NCBI GenBank assembly: GCA_017937095.1
Contig: JAGBEG010000013.1
Location: forward strand, 394,987-458,986
Direction of reading: 5' to 3'
DNA length: 64,000 nt
Origin: Roseburia sp.
GTDB lineage: Bacteria > Bacillota > Clostridia > Lachnospirales > Lachnospiraceae
This document shows, one piece after another, positions 34,764-43,337 of the stretch (the stretch's first letter is position 1; each line of letters begins with the position of its first letter). The position numbers and the translations under genes are program-made. The notes under the pieces are model-generated. The model did not search any database. It was given only the letters and a program-made list of their open reading frames with translations, and had not been told where the DNA came from.

Positions 34764-34778
34764 AATGAATTATTCATT
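34764..34778. promoter_or_regulatory. TetR operator copy 2
   Basis: AATGAATTATTCATT, a perfect palindrome around a central T, 27 bases before the TetR start. It shares the half-site AATGAAT with copy 1. Confidence 0.7.
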
Positions 34779-34830
34779 CATATTTTACACTCCTTTTTTT
34801 TCTTTGTCAATAACATTAAAGAAATCACAC

Positions 34831-36147
34831 TCATACCAGCCTTTTGTTTCTCCACTTTCCGGTTTTCCAGCGCAGTACCATTCCTACCGCTCTGACGCAC
34901 TCATCGCTTGCCAGTCCAATGTAAGCCCCCACTGCCATAAGTCCCAAATGAATCCCAAAGAAATAAGTTCCGCCTGCCGCGCACACGAACACAAAAACCG
35001 CCGCGAGCGCTGCTGGAAATACCGCGTCGCCGCTGCTTTTTAGCGCCTGACCGAATACAAGGTTTGTCACGCGCCCTATCTCCAGCGCGATATCTATCAC
35101 AAGCAGCTTTGTCACCAATGCAATCATGACCGGATCATCCGTAAAGAGCCTCATAATCCATCCCGCACAGGCTGCAAGCAGCGCCGCCAGACAAGCCGCC
35201 ACTGCAACGCCTGTCACCGCAGCCTTTTTCGTTCCCTTATCACAGGCGTCATACTCACCTGCACCCACATACCAGCCCGTCATAATCGCATTCGCCTGTG
35301 CCAACGCAGCCCCGATGCAATAGGAAAAATTGGTGATCTGCATTGCATAAGACCGCGCCGTCACATTCAGTCCCTCTGCATCCATCTGATTTAAAAAGCG
35401 GATTACCAGCGTCATTGCCACATTGTACAGCGCCGTCTCACAGGCGGACGGCAAGCCAACGCTGACGATCTGCCCCAATACCTTCCTGTTTTCGATTCTC
35501 TCCGGACTTTGTTTTGCATGAACCAGCAAGTGACTAAACAGCATTACAATCAGTAAATTCGCCACCCTGGAAATCACCGTTGCCATCGCAACTCCCTGTA
35601 CTCCCGTATGAAACACAAAGAGGAAAACCGCATTTAAAATAAGATTCATTACGTTTGCGATAAACGTGGCATATAAAGGCTGCTTTGTATATCCAAACGC
35701 CCGCAGATAGCCTGAGAAAATAGGGATCAGCGCATTTAAAATGCAGCCGCCGCCCACGATCTTAAGATAAACAGCCGCCGGATCGCGCAGCGTCTCCGCA
35801 ATGCCTACCACATCAAGAATCGCACCGGAGCAGGTAAACAGGAAAAGCGCCAGACAACAACCCACCACGGCATTAAAAAGCAGCCCAAGCTGTCTCGCCT
35901 GATAAGCGATTCCCGGTCGCCCCGCACCGATATTCTGCGTCATCACCGCCATCATGCCGGAGGAAATGATAGAAAACATAATGATAAAAATTCCGATATA
36001 AGTATTTGCCGTACCCACGGCTCCTACCGCGTAATCGCCCACAGAAGAGAGCATCAGTGTATCTACCATGCCTGAGAGCATGTAAAATAATGTTTCAAAA
36101 CAAATGGGAATAAAAAGCTGGGACAATGTTTTTCTCTGTTCTTCCAT
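34831..36147 (-). CDS. MATE family efflux transporter
   Basis: A 438-residue membrane protein with about 12 predicted segments. It opens with the family pattern LSQLFIPICFETLFYMLSGMVDTLMLSSVGD and has a second matching half (VGLPSACETALYNVAMTLVI). MATE proteins export cationic drugs or metabolites with Na+ or H+. The substrate is unknown. GGAGG lies 11 bases before ATG 36147; the earlier in-frame ATG overlaps that SD. It is divergent from the AraC-type regulator, which likely controls it. Confidence 0.9.
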   Translation of the reverse strand: MEEQRKTLSQLFIPICFETLFYMLSGMVDTLMLSSVGDYAVGAVGTANTYIGIFIIMFSIISSGMMAVMTQNIGAGRPGIAYQARQLGLLFNAVVGCCLALFLFTCSGAILDVVGIAETLRDPAAVYLKIVGGGCILNALIPIFSGYLRAFGYTKQPLYATFIANVMNLILNAVFLFVFHTGVQGVAMATVISRVANLLIVMLFSHLLVHAKQSPERIENRKVLGQIVSVGLPSACETALYNVAMTLVIRFLNQMDAEGLNVTARSYAMQITNFSYCIGAALAQANAIMTGWYVGAGEYDACDKGTKKAAVTGVAVAACLAALLAACAGWIMRLFTDDPVMIALVTKLLVIDIALEIGRVTNLVFGQALKSSGDAVFPAALAAVFVFVCAAGGTYFFGIHLGLMAVGAYIGLASDECVRAVGMVLRWKTGKWRNKRLV

Positions 36148-36236
36148 CGACCTGTATCCCTCCATGTAAAATATTTTATGTATTTTACATTTTACCCTTT
36201 ACACCCGAAAAACTCTTGCACATATTCCGCAAATAA

Positions 36237-36265
36237 TTGCACTTTTTCTACTTTTCCACTATAAT
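36237..36265 (+). promoter_or_regulatory. sigma-A promoter of the AraC regulator
   Basis: TTGCAC (36237-36242), 17 bases, perfect TATAAT (36260-36265), 39 bases before the start codon. Confidence 0.75.
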
Positions 36266-36304
36266 CATGACAGAAAAACATTTTGAATTTGAAAGGAGTC
36301 TGGA

Positions 36305-37156
36305 ATGTATTTAGAATTAAAAGAAAATCACCCGCATGGAACCGCAGATTACCCATTCAGTGAATATCATATGAACCCTCATCCGCATGCCTTCCAGATT
36401 CCGGTACATTGGCACGACGAGGCGGAAATCATCTATGTGCGAAAAGGTCCTCTGTCTCTCGTCATTGACGGACAGGAATACACGGGCACCGACTGCTCCA
36501 TTCACCTTGTCAGCCCCGGTGAGCTTCATCTTATGAGCGCCTCCGAAGAGCCTGTTGATTATTTTACGCTTTTATTTCCATTGGAATTTGTGTCCTTTCA
36601 GTCGAAGGACTGGCTGGAAAACGAGCTCCTCTTCCCCCTCCGCAGCCACAGTATGCGCTTTGTCCCTGAAATCACAGACGCCGCGCTTATGGCAGAGCTT
36701 GTTCCCCTGATGGAGGAAATCATCGAAGCAAATCACAAAACTTCCTACCAAAAGCACCTCGGCGTCAGGATTCTTCTGCTGAAATTCCTGGAATTATTGG
36801 CAGAGCATAACGGTCTGCGCCATGACAGTCCGGGAAATCCTGCGGGAATCCAAAAGGAAATGCTCTTTTATCTCCAGCAAAATTACTGCAATCACATCAG
36901 CTTAAAGGATCTGGCGTCTCATTTCCATCTGTCTGAAAAGTACGTGTCACGTTTCTTTAAAGAACAGTTTCATCTAACCGTGACCCAGTACATCAGCTAC
37001 CTGCGCCTCTCCCACGCGAAGCATCTGTTGGAATCTACAAATCTTTCTGTCACCGATATCGCGCTCGCCTGTGGTTTTACGAATGTAAGTTATTTTATCC
37101 GGAGCTTTGGGCGGACCTATGGATTGTCACCGCTGCAGTATCGCAGGCGGGGGTGA
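36305..37156 (+). CDS. AraC family transcriptional regulator
   Basis: A 283-residue regulator. The N-terminal cupin-like sensor spans about 20-150 (HWHDEAEIIYVRKGPLSLVIDG), and the two helix-turn-helix units occupy about 180-283 (ISLKDLASHFHLSEKYVSRFFK, and TDIALACGFTNVSYFIRSFGRTYGLSPLQYR). Such cupin-AraC proteins usually bind a small carbohydrate. AAAGGAG lies eight bases before ATG. Divergent to the MATE gene across 157 bases. Confidence 0.92.
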   Translation: MYLELKENHPHGTADYPFSEYHMNPHPHAFQIPVHWHDEAEIIYVRKGPLSLVIDGQEYTGTDCSIHLVSPGELHLMSASEEPVDYFTLLFPLEFVSFQSKDWLENELLFPLRSHSMRFVPEITDAALMAELVPLMEEIIEANHKTSYQKHLGVRILLLKFLELLAEHNGLRHDSPGNPAGIQKEMLFYLQQNYCNHISLKDLASHFHLSEKYVSRFFKEQFHLTVTQYISYLRLSHAKHLLESTNLSVTDIALACGFTNVSYFIRSFGRTYGLSPLQYRRRG

Positions 37157-37259
37157 TTTTAGCGGGGTGAAAATCGTACACTCTTCCTTGCTTCCGATAA
37201 TTCTTTTGCAAAAAGTATTTATTATCTCTTACGATCTCATTTTCAAAATTGGTATTGAA

Positions 37260-37288
37260 TTGAAAATGCTGTTATGCTATATTATAAA
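37260..37288 (+). promoter_or_regulatory. promoter of the antisense antitoxin RNA
   Basis: TTGAAA (37260-37265), 17 bases, TATAAA (37283-37288). No coding frame follows; a terminator lies 60 bases downstream. Confidence 0.65.
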
Positions 37289-37294
37289 TACAAA

Positions 37295-37385
37295 AGGACA
37301 ATCGCCCACAAGGTGGTTTGACCAGTTTAATGATGAAATAGAATTTCCACCCTTCACTCGCCAAAGTTTCAAGGGTGGTTTTTCT
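37295..37385 (+). ncRNA. antisense RNA, likely type I antitoxin
   Basis: A predicted RNA of about 90 bases lies between a sigma-A promoter and a strong terminator. It is convergent with the holin-like toxin gene and ends nine bases before the toxin stop codon, so it is complementary to the 3' untranslated part of the toxin mRNA, as in TxpA/RatA- and BsrG/SR4-type pairs. Its 5' segment, GGACAATCG then AAGGTGG and TGACC, closely resembles the 5' segment of the toxin mRNA on the other strand. Confidence 0.7.
37347..37384 (+). terminator. terminator of the antisense RNA
   Basis: CCACCCTT pairs perfectly with AAGGGTGG (37371-37378) around a 16-base loop. TTTTTCT follows. Confidence 0.85.
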
Positions 37386-37393
37386 ATGTAGAC

Positions 37394-37483
37394 TTACTTA
37401 CAAAACGTAAAAACGAATGTAAGCAATGCCAGAAGGAAAAGACCAAAGGTCATCAAATCCTTAAAATCAAAATGATTTTTCAT
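37394..37483 (-). CDS. holin-like type I toxin peptide
   Basis: A 29-residue peptide, MKNHFDFKDLMTFGLFLLAL and nine more residues ending FCK. A short polar start is followed by one membrane segment with the MTFGLFLLALLTFVF core that marks the small 'putative holin-like toxin' peptides of Firmicutes. These insert in the host membrane and are silenced by antisense RNA. A strong SD (GGGGGTGAT) stands about six bases before ATG, and a consensus promoter lies upstream with a roughly 60-base leader. Overexpression toxicity is known for the family but is not shown for this copy. Confidence 0.8.
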   Translation of the reverse strand: MKNHFDFKDLMTFGLFLLALLTFVFTFCK

Positions 37484-37549
37484 AGGCATCACCCCCATTC
37501 TTAAAAATGAGAGGTCAGCCCACCCTGCAACACGATTGTCCATGCGCTT

Positions 37550-37578
37550 ATTCTAGCATACATATTTCTCATTCACAA
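37550..37578 (-). promoter_or_regulatory. sigma-A promoter of the toxin gene
   Basis: The minus strand reads TTGTGA (37573-37578), 17 bases, TAGAAT (37550-37555), with TG before the -10 (extended). The predicted leader begins near 37543. Apart from this and the rpsI terminator nothing is seen in 37484-37754. Confidence 0.75.
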
Positions 37579-37696
37579 CCTAAAGTTCTGTCTTATTCTA
37601 TTCGCTATGTTTGTTCGTTACTCATTTGTTATGTGTCAGTTACTCGTGTAATTTCATATCATTTTTCATCGTTACATCAAATTTTCAAACATAAAA

Positions 37697-37727
37697 AACC
37701 CTTGAAAATACCGGATTTTCAAGGGTT
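37697..37727 (-). terminator. terminator of rplM-rpsI
   Basis: The minus strand AACCCTTGAAAAT pairs with ATTTTCAAGGGTT around CCGGT-like loop bases. TTTTTTATG follows. It begins 28 bases after the rpsI stop. Confidence 0.88.
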
Positions 37728-37754
37728 CTATAACTATCTTCAATTCGCTTCTTA

Positions 37755-38147
37755 TTATCTCTTTGAGAACTGCGGTGCTCTACGAGCTGCCTTGAGACCG
37801 TATTTCTTACGCTCTTTCATACGCGGATCTCTTGTTAAGAATCCAGCGGACTTTAAGACCGGTCTGTAATCAGCGTCTACGTTCAGTAATGCACGAGCGA
37901 TACCATGACGGATAGCTCCTGCCTGTCCTGTGTATCCACCGCCGCGAACGTTTACTAAAACGTCGAACTTGTCAGCAGTCTCAGTCGCTGCAAGCGGCTG
38001 ACGAACGATAACCTTTAAGGTATCTAATCCGAAATATTCGTCCATATCTCTTTTATTGATGGTAACTTTGCCTGTACCTGGTACTAAGTATACTCTGGCA
38101 ACAGATGATTTTCTTCTTCCTGTTCCGTAATATTTTGCGTTAGCCAA
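37755..38147 (-). CDS. rpsI: 30S ribosomal protein S9
   Basis: The 130-residue S9 protein, complete. It has the family opening [19 protein letters not shown], the middle [20 protein letters not shown] and the C-terminal basic tail ending RRAPQFSKR, whose last Lys-Arg reaches the decoding site. It lies 17 bases after rplM, in the universal rplM-rpsI pair. Confidence 0.98.
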   Translation of the reverse strand: MANAKYYGTGRRKSSVARVYLVPGTGKVTINKRDMDEYFGLDTLKVIVRQPLAATETADKFDVLVNVRGGGYTGQAGAIRHGIARALLNVDADYRPVLKSAGFLTRDPRMKERKKYGLKAARRAPQFSKR

Positions 38148-38164
38148 TGTCTTTTACCTCCTCA

Positions 38165-38593
38165 TTAAAATGTTAAAGCTTCTGGCTTCTGAGCTGCGTG
38201 CTTGTGATCCGGTCCTGCGTATACGAATAACTTCGTGTACATCTCTCTTCCTAACGGTCCCTTCGGAAGCATTCCCTTAACTGCATGCTCGATCACTCTC
38301 TCCGGGTGCTTTGCCATCATCTCTTTTAATGTGGTCTCTTTCATACCGCCTACATAATCAGAGTGATTGTAGTAAATCTTCTGATCTAACTTCTTGCCGG
38401 TTACCTTAACCTTCTCAGCGTTTACAACGATTACATAATCGCCGGTATCGATGTGCGGTGTAAAGATTGGTTTATTCTTTCCTCTTAATACCTTGGCAAC
38501 TTCAGATGCCAGGCGTCCTAATGTCATACCTTCAGCGTCAACTACATACCATTTTCTCTCGATGGTAGCTGGGCTAGCCATAAAAGTCTTCAT
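38165..38593 (-). CDS. rplM: 50S ribosomal protein L13
   Basis: The 142-residue L13 protein, complete ([56 protein letters not shown]). GGAGGAAGAAC precedes ATG. It is the first gene after a perfect consensus promoter and a 130-base leader, and forms an operon with rpsI. Confidence 0.98.
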   Translation of the reverse strand: MKTFMASPATIERKWYVVDAEGMTLGRLASEVAKVLRGKNKPIFTPHIDTGDYVIVVNAEKVKVTGKKLDQKIYYNHSDYVGGMKETTLKEMMAKHPERVIEHAVKGMLPKGPLGREMYTKLFVYAGPDHKHAAQKPEALTF

Positions 38594-38727
38594 CGTTCTT
38601 CCTCCTAGAAAATACTGTTCACGTCAGGCAGTGTGAATGTCCGGACACACCGTCCTCCATGTCATATTGTTTATAGTTAAATGCCTCTCCGGGGCTTTGG
38701 AGCTGCATTTATTCACTATCACAGACT
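38594..38727 (-). ncRNA. rplM leader, possible L13 autoregulatory element
   Basis: The leader contains a hairpin around TGTCCGGACA with GTGTG/CACAC flanks close to the ribosome binding site. Firmicutes L13 leaders are a known RNA class thought to bind L13; this one is placed correctly but I cannot confirm the conserved core. Confidence 0.4.
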
Positions 38728-38732
38728 TAGAT

Positions 38733-38761
38733 ATTATATTACACGACCCCTCGCGTGTCAA
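38733..38761 (-). promoter_or_regulatory. consensus sigma-A promoter of rplM-rpsI
   Basis: The minus strand has TTGACA (38756-38761), exactly 17 bases, TATAAT (38733-38738), a perfect match at both elements. It overlaps the end of the truA region, 25 bases before the truA stop. Confidence 0.93.
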
Positions 38762-38785
38762 TCATTTTTTTCTATTTCTCCTCTG

Positions 38786-39532
38786 TTACTGTTCCCCCGG
38801 ATACTCAATCCCCATCATCGTAAGCCCATGCGCCGGAGCCGTCGGACCCGCCGCACTCCTGTCACAGGCGGCAAGGATCTCCTTGATCTCCTCGGGCGGC
38901 AGTTCCCCACCGCCGATTTTAATCAGTGTTCCCGCAATAATGCGTACCATATTATAGAGAAATCCGTTTCCTGTCACCCGGATCGTAATGATATCGTTTT
39001 CCCGCCAAACGTCACATGCATAAATCATGCGCACCGTCGTTTTCACCTGCGCGCCGACTGCGCAGAAGCTCTTGAAATCGTGTTCTCCCACCAGATAGGA
39101 AGCCGCCTGCTTCATCTTCTCCACATCTAGCGGGTAGTGATAGAAATAGGTATCAAACCGCCTGGTCGGCATACGGAAAGTTCGGTTTAGGATGCGGTAC
39201 TCGTATGTCTTCCGGCTGGATACGAACCGCGGATGCCAGTCGCCCGGCACTTCGCAGGAACCCTGCACCACGATATCCTCCGGCAGTCTTTGATTCAGGG
39301 CAAAGGAAATCTTATCCGCAGGCATCCTTGTATTCGTGTCAAAAATTGCCACATTTCCGAGCGAATGCACCCCGGAATCCGTGCGGCTGGCTCCGGTCAC
39401 CATAATCTCCTCCCCTAACAGCTCAGAAAGCTTTTTATTCAGCACCTCTTCAATCGTGATGCCGTTCGGCTGTACCTGCCATCCCTTGTAATTTGTGCCG
39501 TCATAGGCGACCACCATTCTTACCCTCTTCAA
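38786..39532 (-). CDS. truA: tRNA pseudouridine(38-40) synthase
   Basis: A 248-residue TruA, which forms pseudouridine at positions 38-40 of the anticodon arm. The catalytic Asp is in GASRTDSGVHSLGN; the opening VVAYDGTNYKGWQVQPNG and the VTGNGFLYNMVRII segment are standard. A TTG start at 39532 (GGAGG five bases upstream) gives the usual MKRVRMVVAYDG; ATG five codons later with GAGGG is the alternative. It precedes rplM-rpsI, as in many Firmicutes. Confidence 0.95.
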   Translation of the reverse strand: MKRVRMVVAYDGTNYKGWQVQPNGITIEEVLNKKLSELLGEEIMVTGASRTDSGVHSLGNVAIFDTNTRMPADKISFALNQRLPEDIVVQGSCEVPGDWHPRFVSSRKTYEYRILNRTFRMPTRRFDTYFYHYPLDVEKMKQAASYLVGEHDFKSFCAVGAQVKTTVRMIYACDVWRENDIITIRVTGNGFLYNMVRIIAGTLIKIGGGELPPEEIKEILAACDRSAAGPTAPAHGLTMMGIEYPGEQ

Positions 39533-39545
39533 AACTTCCTCCCTG

Positions 39546-40022
39546 TTAAATAGCAGATTCCCTCCGCTGTATCATTTTCATAAAAACCATCGACATACCG
39601 CATCCCACCAGCCCAAGGGTACGGGCTGCCATAAAAATATAGCCCGGCAATGTTGTACTGACCCGTAATACCATCTCATAGGCCTTGATATGGGCAGCGT
39701 CCAAGTCATTCAGAATAAAAATCATACCAACATCTGCCATTATTTCTAAGAGCCCGCCGAGCAGGATCACTGCCGCGAGCTCTGCCACAATCGAAGTTCT
39801 CCCGGCAGAAAAATCATGCCCTACCCAAAAATATAGCAAAAGCAAAATGACAAAATATCCCATGTACAGCACAACATGCTCCTTTGGAAGAACAAGTTCA
39901 GGAGTCTCCAGATAATCCGGCACAATGGACTGCACCATGAAAACTATCATTGCAAAGAAAAGAACTCCAACTCCTCCACAGATGACAGCAGCAAGCAATA
40001 CCTTCTTGATCTGATTTTCCAT
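39546..40022 (-). CDS. membrane protein of unknown function
   Basis: A 158-residue protein with four or five predicted membrane segments (about 8-30, 52-70, 80-100 and 125-150) and a basic C-terminus. I do not recognise the family. GGAGGAAATAG precedes ATG 40022. It lies between ecfT and truA, a spot where no extra gene is usual, 13 bases before truA, so it may be co-transcribed with truA. A terminator between ecfT and this gene sets it apart from the ECF operon. Confidence 0.7.
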   Translation of the reverse strand: MENQIKKVLLAAVICGGVGVLFFAMIVFMVQSIVPDYLETPELVLPKEHVVLYMGYFVILLLLYFWVGHDFSAGRTSIVAELAAVILLGGLLEIMADVGMIFILNDLDAAHIKAYEMVLRVSTTLPGYIFMAARTLGLVGCGMSMVFMKMIQRRESAI

Positions 40023-40105
40023 TCTATTTCCTCCATCGCTTTTTACTTTATAGGAAATACTGCTTTTCACTTTTCTATAACCGGAATTTCCCTATAGCGA
40101 AAAAA

Positions 40106-40130
40106 ACACAACCCGGTTTTCCGATTGTGT
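40106..40130 (-). terminator. terminator of the ECF operon
   Basis: The minus strand ACACAATCGG pairs with CCGGGTTGTGT around AAAA. TTTTTT follows. It lies 13 bases after the ecfT stop. Confidence 0.82.
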
Positions 40131-40142
40131 TTTTCTATCCCT

Positions 40143-40955
40143 CTACTGTGGCCATCTTAAGAATATTCTGCATACAAGAATCAACACAAAATACGCAAGA
40201 ACCACCAGATAAGCCAGCCTGTCCCTCCCCTCATAGTGCAGCGGCTTCATCTTGGTTCGTCCCTCACCGCCGTTATAGCATCGCGCCTCCATCGCCATCG
40301 CGAGATCATCCGCGCGCCGGAACGCCGATACGAACAGCGGTACCAAAAGCGGTATCATGTTTTTTACCTTCTTTAACAGATTTCCGCTCTCAAAATCTGC
40401 GCCGCGCGCCATCTGCGCCTTCATGATCTTATCCGTCTCCTCAATCAGAATCGGAATGAACCGAAGCGCGATCGACATCATCATTGCAATCGCATGTACA
40501 GGAATACCGATTTTCGAAAGCGGCATCAATGACTTTTCCAGGCCATCGGTCAACTGATTGGGCGTCGTCGTAAGCGTCATGACCGAAGTACCGAGAATCA
40601 GATAGGTCAGACGGATTGCCATGAGCACCGCATTGGTAAGACCTTCCTTCGTGATTGTAAACACCCAGAAGCTGACAAGTTCCTCACCCGGCGTCAGAAA
40701 CAGATTGAACGCCGCCGTAATCAGCATCAGAATCATGATTGCCTTTAATCCCTTTACCATGAACTTGAACGGAACCTTCGACAGCTTTATCACGACAAAC
40801 ATAAAAACGGTCGCAATCGCAAGCGCGGCGATTCCGCGAAAGCAGAACAGCGATATAATATAAATCATCGTGCCAAATAATTTTACACGCGGGTCCAGTT
40901 TATGGATGACGGAATCCGCCGGATAATACTGGCCCAGTGTGATATCTCTCAACAT
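40143..40955 (-). CDS. ecfT: energy-coupling factor transporter transmembrane protein EcfT
   Basis: A 270-residue EcfT, the membrane coupler that joins the two ATPases to exchangeable vitamin-binding S subunits. It opens TLGQYYPADSVIHKLDPRVKL, has five to six segments, and carries the two coupling helices with the AXG motifs (MAQMARGADFESG-type at about 190, and AMEARCYNGGEGRT at about 235). It follows ecfA2 after 13 bases. No S-component gene is nearby, so it is a group II module shared by several S units. Confidence 0.95.
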   Translation of the reverse strand: MLRDITLGQYYPADSVIHKLDPRVKLFGTMIYIISLFCFRGIAALAIATVFMFVVIKLSKVPFKFMVKGLKAIMILMLITAAFNLFLTPGEELVSFWVFTITKEGLTNAVLMAIRLTYLILGTSVMTLTTTPNQLTDGLEKSLMPLSKIGIPVHAIAMMMSIALRFIPILIEETDKIMKAQMARGADFESGNLLKKVKNMIPLLVPLFVSAFRRADDLAMAMEARCYNGGEGRTKMKPLHYEGRDRLAYLVVLAYFVLILVCRIFLRWPQ

Positions 40956-40968
40956 AAATTACTTCCTC

Positions 40969-41847
40969 CTACCGGTGTATGTCCATCCGCCCGGAATCGA
41001 TTCCCGTCAGCGCCTGCATCAGACTGGCGCGCGCTTCCGCAACCGTTGTCGCGTCCGTGTCCACGTTAAGCCCGCGTTCCTTTAATTCATGCATCAGATA
41101 TGTCACCTGCGGCGCGGCAAGCCCAATCGCCTCAAGCTCCTTATAATGCCGGAACACTTCCTTTGGCGCATCGTCAAACATCACCTGTCCCTGATTCATC
41201 ACGATGATGCGCTCCACATATTTCGCGACGTCCTCCATGCTGTGGGAGACCAGAATAACCGTAATTCCGCGCTCCCTGTGCATCCGCGCCACAAGATCAA
41301 GAATCTCGTCGCGTCCCGCCGGGTCAAGCCCCGCCGTCGGCTCATCCAGAATCAGAACCTCAGGCTTCATTGCGAGAACTCCCGCAATCGCCACGCGGCG
41401 TTTCTGTCCACCGGAGAGATCGAACGGAGACTGATAATAAAGCTCCTCCGGCAGCCCGACATTGCGCAGCGCCTCAAAAGCGCGCAGTCCCGCCTCCTCC
41501 TTGCTAAGTCCCTGATTCTTCGGACCGAAACACACATCGTCAAAAATCGTTGTCTCAAAAAGCTGGTGCTCCGGGTACTGGAAAACCAGTCCGACCCGGT
41601 TGCGCAGCTCACGGAGGTCAAAATCGTCGTCATAAATGTCCTGCCCGTGGAAATAAATGGACCCGGAGGTTGCCTTGATCAGACCGTTTAAATGCTGAAT
41701 CAGCGTCGATTTCCCGGAACCTGTGTGACCGATAACGCCAATGAACTGCCCGTCTCCGATCTCAAGGCTTACATCCTTCAGTGCCTGAATCTGATATGCG
41801 GTTTCCTCGCTGTATACATAATTTACTTTATCTAAAATAATTGACAT
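40969..41847 (-). CDS. ecfA2: energy-coupling factor transporter ATPase EcfA2
   Basis: A 292-residue ABC ATPase. Walker A is GHTGSGKST, the Q loop FQYPEHQLFE, the signature DLSGGQKRRVAIAG, Walker B VLILDEPTAGLDP. It belongs to the second-copy EcfA type and pairs with EcfA1. The gene order ecfA1-ecfA2-ecfT supports the assignment. Confidence 0.95.
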   Translation of the reverse strand: MSIILDKVNYVYSEETAYQIQALKDVSLEIGDGQFIGVIGHTGSGKSTLIQHLNGLIKATSGSIYFHGQDIYDDDFDLRELRNRVGLVFQYPEHQLFETTIFDDVCFGPKNQGLSKEEAGLRAFEALRNVGLPEELYYQSPFDLSGGQKRRVAIAGVLAMKPEVLILDEPTAGLDPAGRDEILDLVARMHRERGITVILVSHSMEDVAKYVERIIVMNQGQVMFDDAPKEVFRHYKELEAIGLAAPQVTYLMHELKERGLNVDTDATTVAEARASLMQALTGIDSGRMDIHR

Positions 41848-41910
41848 ACCACTCCTGCACCCTTCCTCTGCTCTGTCGCGTAAGGTTCTTCCGGCGTCTG
41901 ATGCCGTTCC

Positions 41911-42774
41911 CTACCCTGTAATCTGCGCTGCGCGAAGAATTGCATCCACAAGTTCTTCCCGCCGCAGTACGCCGATCGGTACGTCGATTCCCGACTGCCG
42001 TAGCAGATCGGCAAGAATCGTCACCTGCGGAACATCCAGCCGGTATTCCTTAAGCTTCCCGACCTGTGAAAATATCTCCCGGGGCGTTCCCTGCATCACA
42101 ACCTTGCCCGCATCCATCACAATGACCTTGTCCGCATCCACGACCTCTTCCATATAATGTGTAATCAGAATGATCGTCACGCCCTTTTTCTCATTTAACT
42201 CATGTGCCGTGCGGATGACTTCCTTCCGCCCGTTCGGATCGAGCATCGCAGTCGGCTCATCGAGCACGATACATTTCGGCTGCATTGCCACGACCCCTGC
42301 AATCGCCACACGCTGTTTCTGTCCGCCGGAAAGCTTGTTCGGCGAGTGGTGGCGATATTTTAACATACCGACCGCACCGAGACTCTCCTCCACACGCCGC
42401 CAGATCTCATCGGTCGGCACACCGATATTCTCCGGTCCAAAGCCCACATCCTCTTCGACGACACTTGCGATAATCTGGTTATCCGGGTTCTGGAATACCA
42501 TTCCCGCCGTCTGGCGCACTGCGAGGATATTTTCCTCCTCCGAAACATCCTTCCCGTCCACCCAGAGTGAACCCTCGCTCGGGGAGAGAAGGGCATTGAT
42601 ATGCTTCGCCAGTGTGGACTTTCCCGAACCGTTATGCCCGAGGATCGCAATAAATTCTCCTGCCTGCACATCTAAGTCAACATGGTCGAGCGCGGTCTGG
42701 ATGGACTCAACATTTCCCTCCTCATCGCGCCTGATATATTCATGAACCAACTGTCTTGCCTTGATAATTCCCAT
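41911..42774 (-). CDS. ecfA1: energy-coupling factor transporter ATPase EcfA1
   Basis: A 287-residue ABC ATPase. Walker A is GHNGSGKST, the Q loop [10 protein letters not shown], the signature [14 protein letters not shown], Walker [14 protein letters not shown]. The FQNPDNQ form is typical of EcfA1. It is the first gene of the ECF module, one base after the trmL gene, so these are co-transcribed. Confidence 0.95.
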   Translation of the reverse strand: MGIIKARQLVHEYIRRDEEGNVESIQTALDHVDLDVQAGEFIAILGHNGSGKSTLAKHINALLSPSEGSLWVDGKDVSEEENILAVRQTAGMVFQNPDNQIIASVVEEDVGFGPENIGVPTDEIWRRVEESLGAVGMLKYRHHSPNKLSGGQKQRVAIAGVVAMQPKCIVLDEPTAMLDPNGRKEVIRTAHELNEKKGVTIILITHYMEEVVDADKVIVMDAGKVVMQGTPREIFSQVGKLKEYRLDVPQVTILADLLRQSGIDVPIGVLRREELVDAILRAAQITG

Positions 42775-42775
42775 C

Positions 42776-43279
42776 TTAATCCTCCCAGTGCAGTCGGTGC
42801 AGCTCTCCCTGCAGCTTCATATGGTCAAACTGATTCTGGCGCAGCGCTTCATATAAAACAATCGCCACAGAATTTGACAGATTTAAAGACCTCGTCTCAC
42901 CGATCATCGGAATACGCACACAGGTGTCCGGATTCGCTTTTAAAATCTCCTCCGGGATTCCCGCGCTCTCCTTGCCGAACATAATATAACAGTCCGGCTC
43001 GTAGGACACCTCCGTATAGACATGCCTGCCTTTCGTCGTCGCCATATAAATTCTGACTCCCGGATTCTTCTCGCAGAACTCCTCCCAGTTTACATAAGTT
43101 GTCACATCTAAGTCCTTCCAGTAATCCATACCCGCGCGCTTAACGGATTTCTCATTCAACTGGAACCCGAGCGGCTCGATCAGATGAAGTCTCGTCCCGG
43201 TCGCCACACAGGTCCTGCCGATATTTCCGGTATTCGCCGGAATCTCCGGCTCATATAACACAATGTTTAACTCTGCCAT
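42776..43279 (-). CDS. trmL: tRNA (cytidine(34)-2'-O)-methyltransferase
   Basis: A 167-residue SPOUT methyltransferase that methylates the wobble position of tRNA-Leu. It starts [28 protein letters not shown] and has the knot signatures [13 protein letters not shown] and [32 protein letters not shown] precedes ATG 43279. A hairpin with 7-base perfect arms lies just upstream of that SD. Confidence 0.93.
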   Translation of the reverse strand: MAELNIVLYEPEIPANTGNIGRTCVATGTRLHLIEPLGFQLNEKSVKRAGMDYWKDLDVTTYVNWEEFCEKNPGVRIYMATTKGRHVYTEVSYEPDCYIMFGKESAGIPEEILKANPDTCVRIPMIGETRSLNLSNSVAIVLYEALRQNQFDHMKLQGELHRLHWED

Positions 43280-43290
43280 TCTATCTCCTG

Positions 43291-43322
43291 CGCCGGACTG
43301 CAATACACATCACAATCCGGCG
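43291..43322 (-). repeat. hairpin before trmL
   Basis: CGCCGGA (43316-43322, minus strand) pairs with TCCGGCG (43291-43297) around an 18-base loop. It ends within a base or two of the AGGAG of trmL and has no T-run. It could limit translation or be the weak end of the aminotransferase transcript. Confidence 0.55.
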
Positions 43323-43337
43323 TCTGTTCATACACAA

